A DNA stretch of 64,000 nucleotides from Acidobacteriaceae bacterium (GCA_019233755.1 JAFAMD010000044.1:47982-111981), one strand, 5' to 3'; positions 49,589 through 59,859 are shown, counted from the first letter of the stretch. The notes: generated by a model from the sequence alone, not told the origin. Translations and numbers: made by a program.

Positions 49589-50053
49589 TTATGCTTCGCT
49601 TCCGCCGGCGCGGAGTCTCGAAGGTTTGCGGGAACCATAAGAACCGGCCGGCTTGCGGGGAGGGCTCAGCAGGCGCTTTGCAGACCGAACCAGCGTAGCG
49701 ATCTCGTTGGCGCTCTTCTGAATGACGATGTCCGCCCCCGTCGTTTCCGGACGAAGCCCGAGCGTTTCGGCGAAACCGGTGAGCAGTATGATGGGGCGCT
49801 CGAATTTCCGCTCACGCAGCCCGGCAATCAACTTAAGGCCATCCATGGGGGCCATCTTGTAGTCGGTAATCACAAGATCAAAATCCTGATCTTCGGCAAG
49901 CTTAAGGGCGTCCGAGCCACAGCCGGCCGACACCACTTCATAGCCCAACTCTTCCAGAACCGAGCGCCGCGCGAGAACCCCATCACGGTTGTCGTCCACC
50001 AGGAGGATAACTGATTTAGTTTGGGCGCGATTCGAAGGAACAGATCGCATCAA
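49589..50053 (-). CDS. Single-domain response regulator
   Basis: SVILLVDDNRDGV...DFDLVITDYKMAPMDGLKLIAGLRE receiver motifs. Confidence 0.92.
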   Translation of the reverse strand: MMRSVPSNRAQTKSVILLVDDNRDGVLARRSVLEELGYEVVSAGCGSDALKLAEDQDFDLVITDYKMAPMDGLKLIAGLRERKFERPIILLTGFAETLGLRPETTGADIVIQKSANEIATLVRSAKRLLSPPRKPAGSYGSRKPSRLRAGGSEA

Positions 50054-50152
50054 GACTTTGCGAAGTTACCAGACCGGGACGAACATGTCAATGGATTTGT
50101 AACAAACTCAAAACGCGAGAGATCGAGTGCTTGACCTCTGGCGTACATTCCA

Positions 50153-51298
50153 CTATTCGACTTCGCGAGGCGCCTTGTAGCCGGCCTTGGCAACGATCTG
50201 GTACTTAATATTCTTGCCCTTCTCGTTTGTGATGCGGAACGGTTCGTTGGTTTCGGGGTTGACAAGCTGTACTTTGATGCGACGGAATTTGCCATCACGC
50301 GCGGTGTTCGTCGGGTGATAGGCGAGGGTGTACTGATCGCGGAGCGCTTGCTCGATCTGGCGGAAAACAGCCGGGTATTCGCCGAGAAAGCGGGGGAAAA
50401 AGCTCATCCCGCCGGTCTCTCTCGAGAAGGTCTTCATTTCGTTGTCCGCCTGCAGGAAAGTCATGTCCGCCGGACCGGACATGCCGTTTGCCTCGGCCAT
50501 CATGCGGGCAACCTGCAGGATGCTGACGGTGTAGATCGGTACACCGGATTCCTGCAGAGATTTCCGCGCCTGATCGAACGTAATCTTGCTGAAGGTATCG
50601 AGTCCCGTCCCTATCAGGACAATCGCTTTGCGGCCGTCAACGTTGGACATCCTGTCCGCCATATCGGTCAGGGCATCAAAGACGTTCGATTCGCTGAAGC
50701 CGGGGATTCGCAGGCGAGACATCGCCTCCTCGGCCCTACGCTTGTCGGGCGAGAAGTCAGAAAGAATGGTGGGCCGCAGGTCGTAGGCTACAACGGCGAC
50801 ATTGTCATCCGGCTTCAGCGTGCTGAGGAAGCCGTAAGAAGCTTGCAGCGTCTCATACCAGCCGCTCGTCCAGAATTGCTGGAAACGCCCGCTGAACTCA
50901 ATCAGCATGCAAATCGTCATGGGCGCTTCGCTCTGACCGAACTGGCTGATCTGCTGCGGCACTCCGTCTTCCGAGACGCGGAAAGCGCCACGCGGAAGCT
51001 GCGCGATGAAGTGGTTTTTATCGTCGAGGACGGAGACGTCCACGGTCACGGTGGTGGCGTCCGAACGGAACGTGGGGGTATCGGCCGGAACATCCTTCGG
51101 CTTTTTGAACTCGGTAGGGATGGGCGGTTCGTCGGATGAAGGAGCGTTGGTATTGTCAGCGGCAGGCTTCTTCGGTTTCGCCACCGAGTCGCTGCTTTGC
51201 GATCCAGGCCCTTCCTGCGCAAAGACTTGGAAGGAAAGAAGGGTTGCGGCGGCAAGCGAAATACCGGCGATGCCGGTATATAGGAAACGAAACTTCAT
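50153..51298 (-). CDS. VWFA-related secreted protein (acidobacterial TIGR03436-like)
   Basis: TVDVSVLDDKNHFIAQLPRGAFRVSEDGVPQQISQF, MTICMLIEFSG, GRKAIVLIGTGLDTFS. Confidence 0.92.
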   Translation of the reverse strand: MKFRFLYTGIAGISLAAATLLSFQVFAQEGPGSQSSDSVAKPKKPAADNTNAPSSDEPPIPTEFKKPKDVPADTPTFRSDATTVTVDVSVLDDKNHFIAQLPRGAFRVSEDGVPQQISQFGQSEAPMTICMLIEFSGRFQQFWTSGWYETLQASYGFLSTLKPDDNVAVVAYDLRPTILSDFSPDKRRAEEAMSRLRIPGFSESNVFDALTDMADRMSNVDGRKAIVLIGTGLDTFSKITFDQARKSLQESGVPIYTVSILQVARMMAEANGMSGPADMTFLQADNEMKTFSRETGGMSFFPRFLGEYPAVFRQIEQALRDQYTLAYHPTNTARDGKFRRIKVQLVNPETNEPFRITNEKGKNIKYQIVAKAGYKAPREVE

Positions 51299-51310
51299 GG
51301 TCTTGTCCTC

Positions 51311-51363
51311 GGCGGATTACAGCCAGCTTACTGCTTTCCTGGCCGGATACAGTTAGCTTACAG
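51311..51363. repeat. Two imperfect 23-bp direct repeats upstream of the VWFA gene
   Basis: GGCGGATTACAGCCAGCTTACTG and GGCCGGATACAGTTAGCTTACAG, 30 bp apart. Confidence 0.75.
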
Positions 51364-51380
51364 CGCGCTGAGTGAAGCGG

Positions 51381-52139
51381 CTAATGGACCCAGCGATCAC
51401 GATTTGAGTCGCGCTTTTTCAGGTAGACCTCAAATTTTTTCTTCGCACGCTGCAGCTTCCAGTTCTTGTAGGCCGAGATTATGGGCTGCTGTACCTGAAG
51501 GTGCAGCCTTCTGCCTCGAAGGATCAAGTATCCGGCTACCAGGCCACCCAAATGCGCCATGACGGCCACACCGGCGCCGCGCCCGCCGACCATCCCCATG
51601 TACGATTGCAAGAAGACGATACCGCCGATGATCATCACGAAGTACTTCGACTTCATCGGGATCAAAAAGCCGAAGAGAATGGTTTGCTCGGGGAAGACGA
51701 GGGCATAGGCCACCAGCACGCCATAGATTGCGCCAGATGACCCAACGGTCGGGATGTCGATTCCGCCGAAGATGTACGCGGCAGCGATGACAGTCAAGCC
51801 CGCCAGAATGCCGCAGGCGAAATAAAACCGCAGGAAACGCGCCGTACCCCAGGTCCGCTCAAGTTCTCTGCCGAACAGCCAGAGCGCCAGCATATTCCAG
51901 AGCACATGCCCGATTCCGGCATGCAGGAACATGTACGTGACAAGCTGCCAGATGGCAAACGTCTGGACTACCTGAGCGGGGACAAGCGCAAAATTGCGAA
52001 GGAAGACGTCTATGTTGCTCGCGCGCAGGATGAAGTCAAGAACAGAGATCGCGATATTTGCTATGAGCAGCCATTTCAGACCGATAGGGAACCGGTTAGG
52101 AACATACCGGTTCACGTAGGAACGCGAACTGAAGGGCAT
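51381..52139 (-). CDS. Rhomboid family intramembrane protease
   Basis: HAGIGHVLWNMLALWLFGRELE, GSSGAIYGVLVAYA (GxSG), AHLGGLVAGYL. Confidence 0.95.
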   Translation of the reverse strand: MPFSSRSYVNRYVPNRFPIGLKWLLIANIAISVLDFILRASNIDVFLRNFALVPAQVVQTFAIWQLVTYMFLHAGIGHVLWNMLALWLFGRELERTWGTARFLRFYFACGILAGLTVIAAAYIFGGIDIPTVGSSGAIYGVLVAYALVFPEQTILFGFLIPMKSKYFVMIIGGIVFLQSYMGMVGGRGAGVAVMAHLGGLVAGYLILRGRRLHLQVQQPIISAYKNWKLQRAKKKFEVYLKKRDSNRDRWVH

Positions 52140-52246
52140 CGACCGGAGGATTCCTCAATTGAGGATAACAGAAGGACCGATATTTGAAGCCGCTGAGTGA
52201 ACAGGCGAAAACCGGTCCCCGGCGAATAATCAGCAGCCTAATCTGC

Positions 52247-52576
52247 CTATTTCGTATGCCGCCGCAGGATGCTGGCTGCGAGATGTACCAGAACAGCAAT
52301 GCCGAGCCAAACTAACCAATTGGATAACGGACCGGTGGCAAACATGAACGTATTGGTCCATCCGAAGTTGGCGGCGAGACTCCAGAGAGCCAGAGCGTAG
52401 GCGGAAAACACCGCCGGCCCCATCAAAGCCGACAGCAGACTTCCAAACTCTTGCGCCGTATCGCCAGCCCAATGACCAGCGCGTTCCAGAACGTTGCTGC
52501 CGGACTGCAATACGCCCGCAACACCACGGCTTTGTTCGACGCGAATTGCAATCTCTGATGTCCGAGTCTCAGGCAT
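52247..52576 (-). CDS. Small membrane protein, paralogue of the 52862 ORF
   Basis: LWSLAANFGWTNTFMFATGPLSNWLVWLGIAVLVHLAASILRR. Confidence 0.7.
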   Translation of the reverse strand: MPETRTSEIAIRVEQSRGVAGVLQSGSNVLERAGHWAGDTAQEFGSLLSALMGPAVFSAYALALWSLAANFGWTNTFMFATGPLSNWLVWLGIAVLVHLAASILRRHTK

Positions 52577-52861
52577 TCTTTACGCCTTTCTAGAATTTCC
52601 GATGCACGCGAAGGACCGAAAGTTTCCGAGTGGGGACCGGCCTTTTCGTCGACCCAAATAGTGAACCGCTACCGTAGAGAACGATGTAAAAAATTCGACT
52701 TTAGATTCGGAAATTAGGTAGAAACCCAACATCATTCCCGTTTTAGGGATTATTGAGCGTTCCTTAACTATGAATAATGGAAATGTAATGCAGAAGGACT
52801 GCCGACTATTCGTCAGAAGCAGTCGGCTATTCGGCAGAATCGGGTGCGTTTGCGATGTAAT

Positions 52862-53167
52862 TTAGCGGGCATAGTCCTGCCGAGGGAGGCGGGCATACCG
52901 GTTCAGCAGCCATGCCGAAAGCGAGAGACCGGCAGCCGACAGCAGCCACACCTGCCAGTGCGAAAAGAATCCACCGGTAATAAAAAACTTACCGGTCAGC
53001 TTGAGCTCCGCACCCAGGCTCCAGAGTGTAACGGTGAAAGCAATCAAGGCAAAGGGTGTGAGCAAAGAGGCGAATGCGAGCGCCGCGTTTTGAAACTTCG
53101 GCGCGGAGCCCAGGCGCCGCTTCCTCCAGTTAATGCGAACGACCATGCAGCAAGACCCGTTCTTCAA
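52862..53167 (-). CDS. Small membrane protein, paralogue of the 52247 ORF
   Basis: LWSLGAELKLTGKFFITGGFFSHWQVWLLSAAGLSLSAWLLNRY. Confidence 0.7.
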   Translation of the reverse strand: MKNGSCCMVVRINWRKRRLGSAPKFQNAALAFASLLTPFALIAFTVTLWSLGAELKLTGKFFITGGFFSHWQVWLLSAAGLSLSAWLLNRYARLPRQDYAR

Positions 53168-53252
53168 GGCTAGCAGGCGAAGCAGCGGGTGTCACGAATG
53201 GCTCGCTTATACTCTTTGCGAGGACTGAGCCCGGATACTGAGGAAAAAGCAA

Positions 53253-54404
53253 ATGAAAAAAATAAAGACAGCGATTGTTGGAACAGGCTTTATGGGCAAG
53301 GTGCACGCAGAGAACGTGCGCCGGTTGGGCAATGTCGAGATCGCGGCAGTGGTAGGCAGCCGCCCGGAGACTGCACAGAAGTTTGCCGACAGCATGGGAA
53401 TCCCCAGCGCCACGAGCAATCTCAAGGACGTCCTGGATAACAAGGAGATCGGAGCGGTTCACATCTGCACGCCGAACGTAGACCACTTTCCAATGTCGCT
53501 TGCCGCCGTCGAGGCCGGCAAGGCTGTACTCTGCGAGAAACCTATGACGATGAACGTGGAGGAGGCTCGCAAGCTGGTGGCGGCGGCGAAAGCGAAGAAC
53601 ACAGTCAATTGCGTACAACACAACCTGCGCTACTACCCCGTGGTTCAGCAGATCCGGCAGATGATTGCGCATGGGGATCTGGGCGAGATTCTGATCGTGC
53701 AGGGAACCTATTCGCAGGACTGGCTGCTGTACGACACAGACTGGAACTGGCGGCTGGATTCCAAATCGAACGGCAAACTGCGCGTTATGGGCGATATCGG
53801 TTCTCACTGGATGGATATGATCCAGCACCTGACCGGCCTGAAGATCACCAGCCTGACCGCCGACTTGGAGACGTTTCACAAGAATCGCAAGCGGCCGAAG
53901 GGCTCGGTGGAAACGTTCGCAGGCAAGAAGGGTGTCAGCGGCGAGTACGAGACGTTCCCGATCGACACCGAAGATTTCGGCATGGTCATGCTGCACCTGG
54001 GCGGCCGGGCGCGGGGATCGTTCACCGTAAGCCAGATGTCAGCGGGGCGCAAGAACAAATTTGAGTTCGAGATTTTCGGAACGAAAGCCGGGGTTGCTTG
54101 GAATCAGGAGCAACCGGATACACTTTGGATCGGACACAGGAACGAGCCGAATCAAATCCTCATCAAGGATGCCTCCCTGTTTTATCCAGAGGCGGCGACG
54201 TTTGCCGACCTGCCGGGCGGGCATAGCGAAGGCTATGACGATTCGCACAAGCAGGTATTCAAGCGCTTTTACGCAAGAGTCGCGGACCCGTCGGCACCGA
54301 TCGATTATCCTACCTTCGAAGATGGCCTGCACGGCATGATCCTTCTTGAGAAGGTAGCCGAAAGCGCCGCGAAACGCGGCTGGGTAGACGTCGAATACAA
54401 GTAA
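53253..54404 (+). CDS. Gfo/Idh/MocA family oxidoreductase
   Basis: AIVGTGFMGKVHAENVRRLGNVEIAAVVGS; GKAVLCEKPMTMNVEEARKLV; GSHWMDMIQHLTG. Confidence 0.96.
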   Translation: MKKIKTAIVGTGFMGKVHAENVRRLGNVEIAAVVGSRPETAQKFADSMGIPSATSNLKDVLDNKEIGAVHICTPNVDHFPMSLAAVEAGKAVLCEKPMTMNVEEARKLVAAAKAKNTVNCVQHNLRYYPVVQQIRQMIAHGDLGEILIVQGTYSQDWLLYDTDWNWRLDSKSNGKLRVMGDIGSHWMDMIQHLTGLKITSLTADLETFHKNRKRPKGSVETFAGKKGVSGEYETFPIDTEDFGMVMLHLGGRARGSFTVSQMSAGRKNKFEFEIFGTKAGVAWNQEQPDTLWIGHRNEPNQILIKDASLFYPEAATFADLPGGHSEGYDDSHKQVFKRFYARVADPSAPIDYPTFEDGLHGMILLEKVAESAAKRGWVDVEYK

Positions 54405-54409
54405 AAAGC

Positions 54410-55054
54410 ATGAGGCGAGCGCTGGGTTGGGTGATTGTCGCAGCACTGCTCTATCCTGCGCTTGCGGGCGCACGCTCGAAGAAGCTGGCCGCAGTCGACC
54501 TGTACTGCGACCAGCTCAAAAGCGAGTTCCGCGAGACAGTTCCGATTGTGTTCTCCGGGCCGGACCCATGGGTGGAGATAGATGATGCCGGAGCCGTGCT
54601 GCGCGATGAGGCGATTGCCTATGTGTACGCCGAGGGGTCGATTATCCGGTGGGTGGTGCTGGTCCTCGATGGATCAAGGAACAACTGGGTCCAGACTGTG
54701 AACTATTACTTCCGCGAGGACGGAATGCTGGCCAAGCGCGAGCGCTTCCTTGAATCGCGGGCCGCGAACGTCGACTTTGAGCAGATCAGTTATTTCGAAA
54801 ATGGCCGCGTGGTCAAGAACCAAAGCCACCATCACGCGCTGGACAGCGGGCGCGAGGACAAAAACAGGCTGGATGATCCGAATGCGCCCCTTTACCTGAG
54901 CACGGACGAACTGCCCTTCCCCGAGACGCCCGATTACCGGCGGCAGTTAGCCCGGCTACCCGAGCGAATTTCGCCTGGCAAATGTGCACCGCGGCGGTAC
55001 GTGTTGTGGGATCCGGCTCGCAGGCCTATGGACGACTCACCGCAAAAGGATTAG
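54410..55054 (+). CDS. Hypothetical secreted protein
   Basis: Signal peptide, coupled to the upstream oxidoreductase (5-bp gap). Confidence 0.7.
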   Translation: MRRALGWVIVAALLYPALAGARSKKLAAVDLYCDQLKSEFRETVPIVFSGPDPWVEIDDAGAVLRDEAIAYVYAEGSIIRWVVLVLDGSRNNWVQTVNYYFREDGMLAKRERFLESRAANVDFEQISYFENGRVVKNQSHHHALDSGREDKNRLDDPNAPLYLSTDELPFPETPDYRRQLARLPERISPGKCAPRRYVLWDPARRPMDDSPQKD

Positions 55055-55065
55055 CAGATCGGGAA

Positions 55066-56562
55066 TCAAGTGTCCATTTTTGGACGCACGGGCCGGAGAT
55101 TCAGGAATGCCAGGAGCAATCCGACGCCCAGGCAAATCCAGGCAAACCAGTCGCCATAGCGCGCGTAGAAAGTGGGATCTTCGACGACTCCGTAGCGGAT
55201 GGGGGCGGCTATTTCGCGATAGGGCGGAAGGCGACGGGTAATGCGCCCGGCGGGATCAATGATGGCCGTGAATCCGTCATTGGTGGCGCGGATCAGATAG
55301 CGGCGGTTCTCAACGGCGCGCATCCGAGCAAGCAAGAGATGTTGTTCGCGTGCCTCGCTGTGGCCGAAATAAGCGTCGTTCGAGAGGTTGACGAGAACGT
55401 CGGCGCCCCTTGTTGTGAACTGGCGTACGAAATCCGGAAAAGCCGATTCGTAACAGATAAAAATACCCAGGCGGCGACCGGCAGCGGGCAGAACCTTTAT
55501 TTCATGGCCGGGAACGAAATCGCCCGCCTCCCCTGTGATGCGGTTCACCCAGGAGAATAACGGCGGAACGAATTCACCAAACGGAACGAGGTTGATCTTG
55601 TCATACCGACCGATTTCCAGGCCGTCAGGACCGAGCAGAACGGCCGAGTTCAACGGCTGATTGGGTCCGGCGTACGCAACCGTACCGAACAGAAAATAGC
55701 CATGTTGCCGTGCGATGCTGGCGGCAGCCTGATGGAACTCGGGGTCGTTGTAATAGTAGAGCGGAGCGGGAAGCTCCGGCCAGATCACGAGCGGAGCGGG
55801 CAGCGCATTCGACAATGCGCTCAATTCGCGTTCGGTTTTCTCTTCGAGCAGGCCGGTCCACTCAACGCCTGGATCGATGTCCGGCTGCACGACCAGGGCC
55901 GAGCCGGTGGGGGGCACGTTTTCGCGGATCGGCGGAAGCAGCCAGAGCGCACCGAGCGGGAGCAGCGGCAACAGCCATCGGCGGGGGCGCCGGAGGATGA
56001 CGCAGGCCAGCGCGACCGCAAGCATGGAGAAGATGAACGAAACCCCATAAACGCCAACGAATGGCGCCACTCGCAGGGGCACGGACATGTCGATCCCGGC
56101 GTTTCCGAGATCCAGCCAGGCGAAGCCGAACGTGCTGTGGGTCCGCTCGAGTCCGGTCCAGAGTGCAGCTACAGCCGGCACCGCATAGGCGCGGTGCAGC
56201 AGCGGGCCGGCAAGCCAACTGAACACGGCAAGATGCAATCCCTTGAAAAGAGCGAACAGGACGAAGGTTCCCCAACCGCCCCATCGCCCCATTCCGCCAT
56301 GCACTTCGAGAACAAACTGGATCCAGTTGCAAAGGAAAAACCAATAGAAGATGCCGGCCGCCCAACCGTAAGCAAAGCGCTGCCAGCCGGCAGGGGTTCG
56401 CGCGAGCACAATCAGCAGTGGGGTGAGTGCCACGGGTGCGAGCCAGCGCAGATCGAACTTCGGGAACACCAGCAGGAGCAGGACGGACGTCAGCAGCGCC
56501 AGCAGTGTATGCAGCAGAACCCGGCGGTGATACGGGGAGAACGCGTCCCGGAGCCTAGGCAT
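55066..56562 (-). CDS. lnt: Apolipoprotein N-acyltransferase
   Basis: Multi-TM plus nitrilase domain: IWPELPAPLYYY, YDKINLVPFGEFVP, ICYESAFPDFVRQF, NLSNDAYFG. Confidence 0.96.
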   Translation of the reverse strand: MPRLRDAFSPYHRRVLLHTLLALLTSVLLLLVFPKFDLRWLAPVALTPLLIVLARTPAGWQRFAYGWAAGIFYWFFLCNWIQFVLEVHGGMGRWGGWGTFVLFALFKGLHLAVFSWLAGPLLHRAYAVPAVAALWTGLERTHSTFGFAWLDLGNAGIDMSVPLRVAPFVGVYGVSFIFSMLAVALACVILRRPRRWLLPLLPLGALWLLPPIRENVPPTGSALVVQPDIDPGVEWTGLLEEKTERELSALSNALPAPLVIWPELPAPLYYYNDPEFHQAAASIARQHGYFLFGTVAYAGPNQPLNSAVLLGPDGLEIGRYDKINLVPFGEFVPPLFSWVNRITGEAGDFVPGHEIKVLPAAGRRLGIFICYESAFPDFVRQFTTRGADVLVNLSNDAYFGHSEAREQHLLLARMRAVENRRYLIRATNDGFTAIIDPAGRITRRLPPYREIAAPIRYGVVEDPTFYARYGDWFAWICLGVGLLLAFLNLRPVRPKMDT

Positions 56563-57478
56563 GCGCCTGGGCTGCCTCCTCGCTCACACGGTCGGCCATG
56601 TAAGAGCTGCGCACGAAGGGACCACTGAAAACCATCTTGAAACCGATGGAGAGACCGTATTCACGATAGCCATCGAACTGCGCGGGCGTCACATACTCAG
56701 CAACGCGGAGATTACGGCGAGTCGGCTGGAGATATTGACCGATGGTTGCGACATCGACATTCGAGGCCAGAATGTCGCGCAGCAGCTCTTCCACCTCAAC
56801 CATGGACTCTCCTAAACCGACCATGAGACCGGATTTGGTCAGCACGCCGGGATGGTGGGCTTTGGCGAAGCGAAGAACTTCGAGAGACCGATGGTAATTC
56901 GCCTGCGGCCGCACGCGGCGGTACAGCCGGCGGACGCTCTCCATATTGTGGTTGTAAACGTGAGGCCCGGCATCGAGCACGCGAGCGACGGCGTCGAGGT
57001 CGCCATTGAAGTCAGGCGTGAGCACTTCGACCCGTGCATGCGGAATTGCCTGCCGGACCTGCTGCACGGTTTCGGCAAAATGGTGCGAGCCGCCATCCGG
57101 AAGGTCGTCCCGGTTGACGGAAGTGATCACAACATAGCGCAGATTCATGCGCGAGGCCATGTCGGCGACGTGGCGCGGCTCGTCGGGATCGAGGGAGAAC
57201 TCGTGTTTTGCCGCTGACCCTTTCGGAACCGAGCAGAAGCCGCATCCCCGAGTGCACAGGTTGCCGAGAATCATGAAGGTGGCGGCGCCGCGCTCGAAGC
57301 ATTCGTGGATGTTGGGACAGCGGGCGGATTCACAGACGGTATGGAGGCGGCGCTCGCGAAGCTGCGTCTTTAGCGAATGGACCGCCTCGAAATGCGTCGG
57401 ACCCTTGCGAAGCCACGCCGGCAAGCGCGGCTGGGCAATGGAAGAAGCCGGTTCAATACTGACTAGCAAATCTGACAC
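56555..57478 (-). CDS. lipA: Lipoyl synthase
   Basis: CESARCPNIHECFERGAATFMILGNLCTRGCGFCSVPKG; SGLMVGLGE. Confidence 0.98.
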   Translation of the reverse strand: MSDLLVSIEPASSIAQPRLPAWLRKGPTHFEAVHSLKTQLRERRLHTVCESARCPNIHECFERGAATFMILGNLCTRGCGFCSVPKGSAAKHEFSLDPDEPRHVADMASRMNLRYVVITSVNRDDLPDGGSHHFAETVQQVRQAIPHARVEVLTPDFNGDLDAVARVLDAGPHVYNHNMESVRRLYRRVRPQANYHRSLEVLRFAKAHHPGVLTKSGLMVGLGESMVEVEELLRDILASNVDVATIGQYLQPTRRNLRVAEYVTPAQFDGYREYGLSIGFKMVFSGPFVRSSYMADRVSEEAAQAHA

Positions 57479-57517
57479 GAAACTTCATTGTTGCATCCGG
57501 CCCCACGAAGGCCGGTG

Positions 57518-58411
57518 CTAATCGTCGCTCGAGAAAAAACTGCCCAGGTTGCCGCTGGCGATAGCACTGAGGGGATTGCGTTCATCGCCCGCGCCGCGAT
57601 GCTCGGCGGGCGCAAGCTCGTGCCGCAGCCGCTCGAGTGTCATGCTCTGCAAGATGACCCGGCCCGGGCCGGTTAGCGTAGTGAGAAACAGACCCTCGCC
57701 GCCGAAGACCGCAGTGCTGATGTTGCCGACCAGTTGAACGTCGTAATTAACGGTGGGCTCGAATGCGACCAGATGACCGGTCTGGACCTGCAGGATTTCG
57801 CCAGGAGCGAGAGTGTAGTCCACGTGATCGCCGCCGGCGTGCACGAAAACCGCGCCGGGACCGGTGAGTTTCTGCAGGATAAAGCCTTCGCCGCCAAGGA
57901 GCCCGGCTCCCAACCTGCGGACCATGGCGATATCCAGTTGAACGCTGTCCTGCGCAAAGAGGAAGCCGTCGCGCTGAACCATCATAGTTTGCCCAGGGGC
58001 GAGATCGAAGACCTGAATCTTGCCGGGATAGTGGCCGGCAAAGCCAACCTCGCCCGGCATTGTCGACGCTCGAAAATACGTGAAGAACAGCGACTCGCCC
58101 ATGAGTTTCCGTTTGATGGCGCCGATGATCTTCTGGCTGATCGATTGGCCGGTCATCCGGGTGGCCCAGTCTACGTTGGCAGACTTGTAGACCATCTTGC
58201 CTGCCTCCGCGTAGATTTCCTGCCCGGGCTGAAGGTGCACACGGGCGATTTGCAGATTGTGGCCCTCGATGTCGTACTTGAGCGGTGTGACCGCCGGTGC
58301 AGGCGGGTAGTAAGAAGCAGCAGCACCGGCAGATGCCGTCGCCTGCCCGCAGTTCAAGCAAAACTTCGCAGAATCAGGAAGTTGATTACCACAGTTTGTG
58401 CAGAATGCCAT
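57518..58411 (-). CDS. TIGR00266/AIM24 family protein with N-terminal zinc ribbon
   Basis: FCTNCGNQLPDSAKFCLNCGQ zinc ribbon; GQEIYAEAGKMVYKS, LTGPGAVFVHAGGD, FGGEGLFLTTLTGPGRVILQSM. Confidence 0.92.
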   Translation of the reverse strand: MAFCTNCGNQLPDSAKFCLNCGQATASAGAAASYYPPAPAVTPLKYDIEGHNLQIARVHLQPGQEIYAEAGKMVYKSANVDWATRMTGQSISQKIIGAIKRKLMGESLFFTYFRASTMPGEVGFAGHYPGKIQVFDLAPGQTMMVQRDGFLFAQDSVQLDIAMVRRLGAGLLGGEGFILQKLTGPGAVFVHAGGDHVDYTLAPGEILQVQTGHLVAFEPTVNYDVQLVGNISTAVFGGEGLFLTTLTGPGRVILQSMTLERLRHELAPAEHRGAGDERNPLSAIASGNLGSFFSSDD

Positions 58412-58445
58412 CGCTATATGCTAACGAAGATTGTGTCCGGAGAGT

Positions 58446-59234
58446 TCAGCGAAGTGGAAAGAGAAACTGCAACGCGTAACGAATGCGCTGGCCCCAAGCC
58501 TTTTCATTATGCGCCGCGCCTTCGTCCTGCATGAATGCGAGATCGACTCCGAGTTCCCAGCCTTTTTCGATGAGGGCGTCCTTCAGCTCGATTGCCTGAT
58601 TCACAACGAGTTCAGGATTGCTCCCTTCGCAGGTTCCAATATCGAGCCAGATTTTTTGGCCGAATTTACGCGGCAGCTTACGCACTTCCTTCAGGATGGC
58701 TCGATTCGCCCACCATACCGCGGGAGACATCACAATGAGCTTGCCGAAGAGCGCCGGGTATTTCATCCCGAGATAGAGCGTAACCAAGCCGCCGAGAGAC
58801 GAACCGCCCAGTCCGGTGTACTGCACGTCCGGAAGCGTGCGGTACCGGCTGTCGATGAAGGGCTTGAGCTCCTCGACGATCATTCTGCCGTACGCCTGGG
58901 CACGGCCTCCCCGGCCGCGGCGGTCACGCACGGGCGTGTACTCGGCGAGCCGTTTTTCGCCTGTGTTGTAGATGCCGGCGATGATGAGCGGCTCGATCTG
59001 GCCGGTGCGAATCAGATCGTCGGCAACCTCGTCGAGCCCCCATTCATTGCCGAGAAAGGCGGTAGCGGCATCGAAGAGATTCTGCCCGTCGTGGAGATAG
59101 AGAACTGGATAACGCCGGCCCGGCGACGAATCGTAATCGGGCGGGAGGTAAACGGCAATATCCCGGCTGACGTCGACGAATCTGGACGTGAATGCCTTGT
59201 GAAGCCGGATGGCGCCGGTTGAGGTATACGGCAA
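58446..59234 (-). CDS. Esterase (Fes/IroE-like alpha/beta hydrolase; start uncertain, ORF open to 59348)
   Basis: YPVLYLHDGQNLFD, GLGGSSLGGLVTLYLGMKYP (GxSxGG), DEGAAHNEKAW. Confidence 0.88.
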   Translation of the reverse strand: MPYTSTGAIRLHKAFTSRFVDVSRDIAVYLPPDYDSSPGRRYPVLYLHDGQNLFDAATAFLGNEWGLDEVADDLIRTGQIEPLIIAGIYNTGEKRLAEYTPVRDRRGRGGRAQAYGRMIVEELKPFIDSRYRTLPDVQYTGLGGSSLGGLVTLYLGMKYPALFGKLIVMSPAVWWANRAILKEVRKLPRKFGQKIWLDIGTCEGSNPELVVNQAIELKDALIEKGWELGVDLAFMQDEGAAHNEKAWGQRIRYALQFLFPLR

Positions 59235-59239
59235 CGATC

Positions 59240-59788
59240 CTAACTTTTCTTGAAGTCGAGGGACGCTGAGTTCATGCAGTAGCGAAGTCCCGTCGGCTTG
59301 GGGCCGTCGTCGAAGAGGTGTCCGAGGTGCGCGTCGCATTTGGCACAACGCACTTCCGTGCGAACCATACCATAGCTGGTATCCGAGCGATTTTCAACAT
59401 TTTCTTTTGCGATCGGCGCCCAGAAGCTTGGCCAACCCGTGCCGGATTCGAACTTGGTGTCGGAGGAAAAAAGTGCGTTTCCGCAGCATACACAGCGATA
59501 GATGCCGTGTTCGTGATTGTCCCAATATTGGCCCGTGAAGGCTCGCTCGGTTCCCGCGTGGCGCGTTACCTCGTACTGCTCGGGCTTTAACTGCTGTCGC
59601 CACTCGGCATCTGACTTCACAACCTTCTCCACTTCAATGACTCCTTTTCGCTCTCCGCTGTCAGTGAACTCGACAACCTTCACAAACTTCGCGCCTTTGG
59701 CCGATGCTGTCCTTCCAAGACCAGCCAGGACCAGCCCGAGAGAGGCAGCCGACCGGCAGCTATTCGCTAGGAAAGTTCTGCGTCGCAT
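59240..59788 (-). CDS. msrB: Peptide-methionine (R)-S-oxide reductase, secreted
   Basis: [60 protein letters not shown]; Tat/Sec-like signal. Confidence 0.97.
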   Translation of the reverse strand: MRRRTFLANSCRSAASLGLVLAGLGRTASAKGAKFVKVVEFTDSGERKGVIEVEKVVKSDAEWRQQLKPEQYEVTRHAGTERAFTGQYWDNHEHGIYRCVCCGNALFSSDTKFESGTGWPSFWAPIAKENVENRSDTSYGMVRTEVRCAKCDAHLGHLFDDGPKPTGLRYCMNSASLDFKKS

Positions 59789-59859
59789 ATCTGTATGTTA
59801 GTTCGAAGGAACCTTTCAGCAGGTTACGCCGGCGCAATTCTCTTGCTAAATTGAGAGGC

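Noticed and set aside
55702-56628. 308-aa plus-strand ORF
   Set aside because: Antisense of lnt; low-complexity charged composition.
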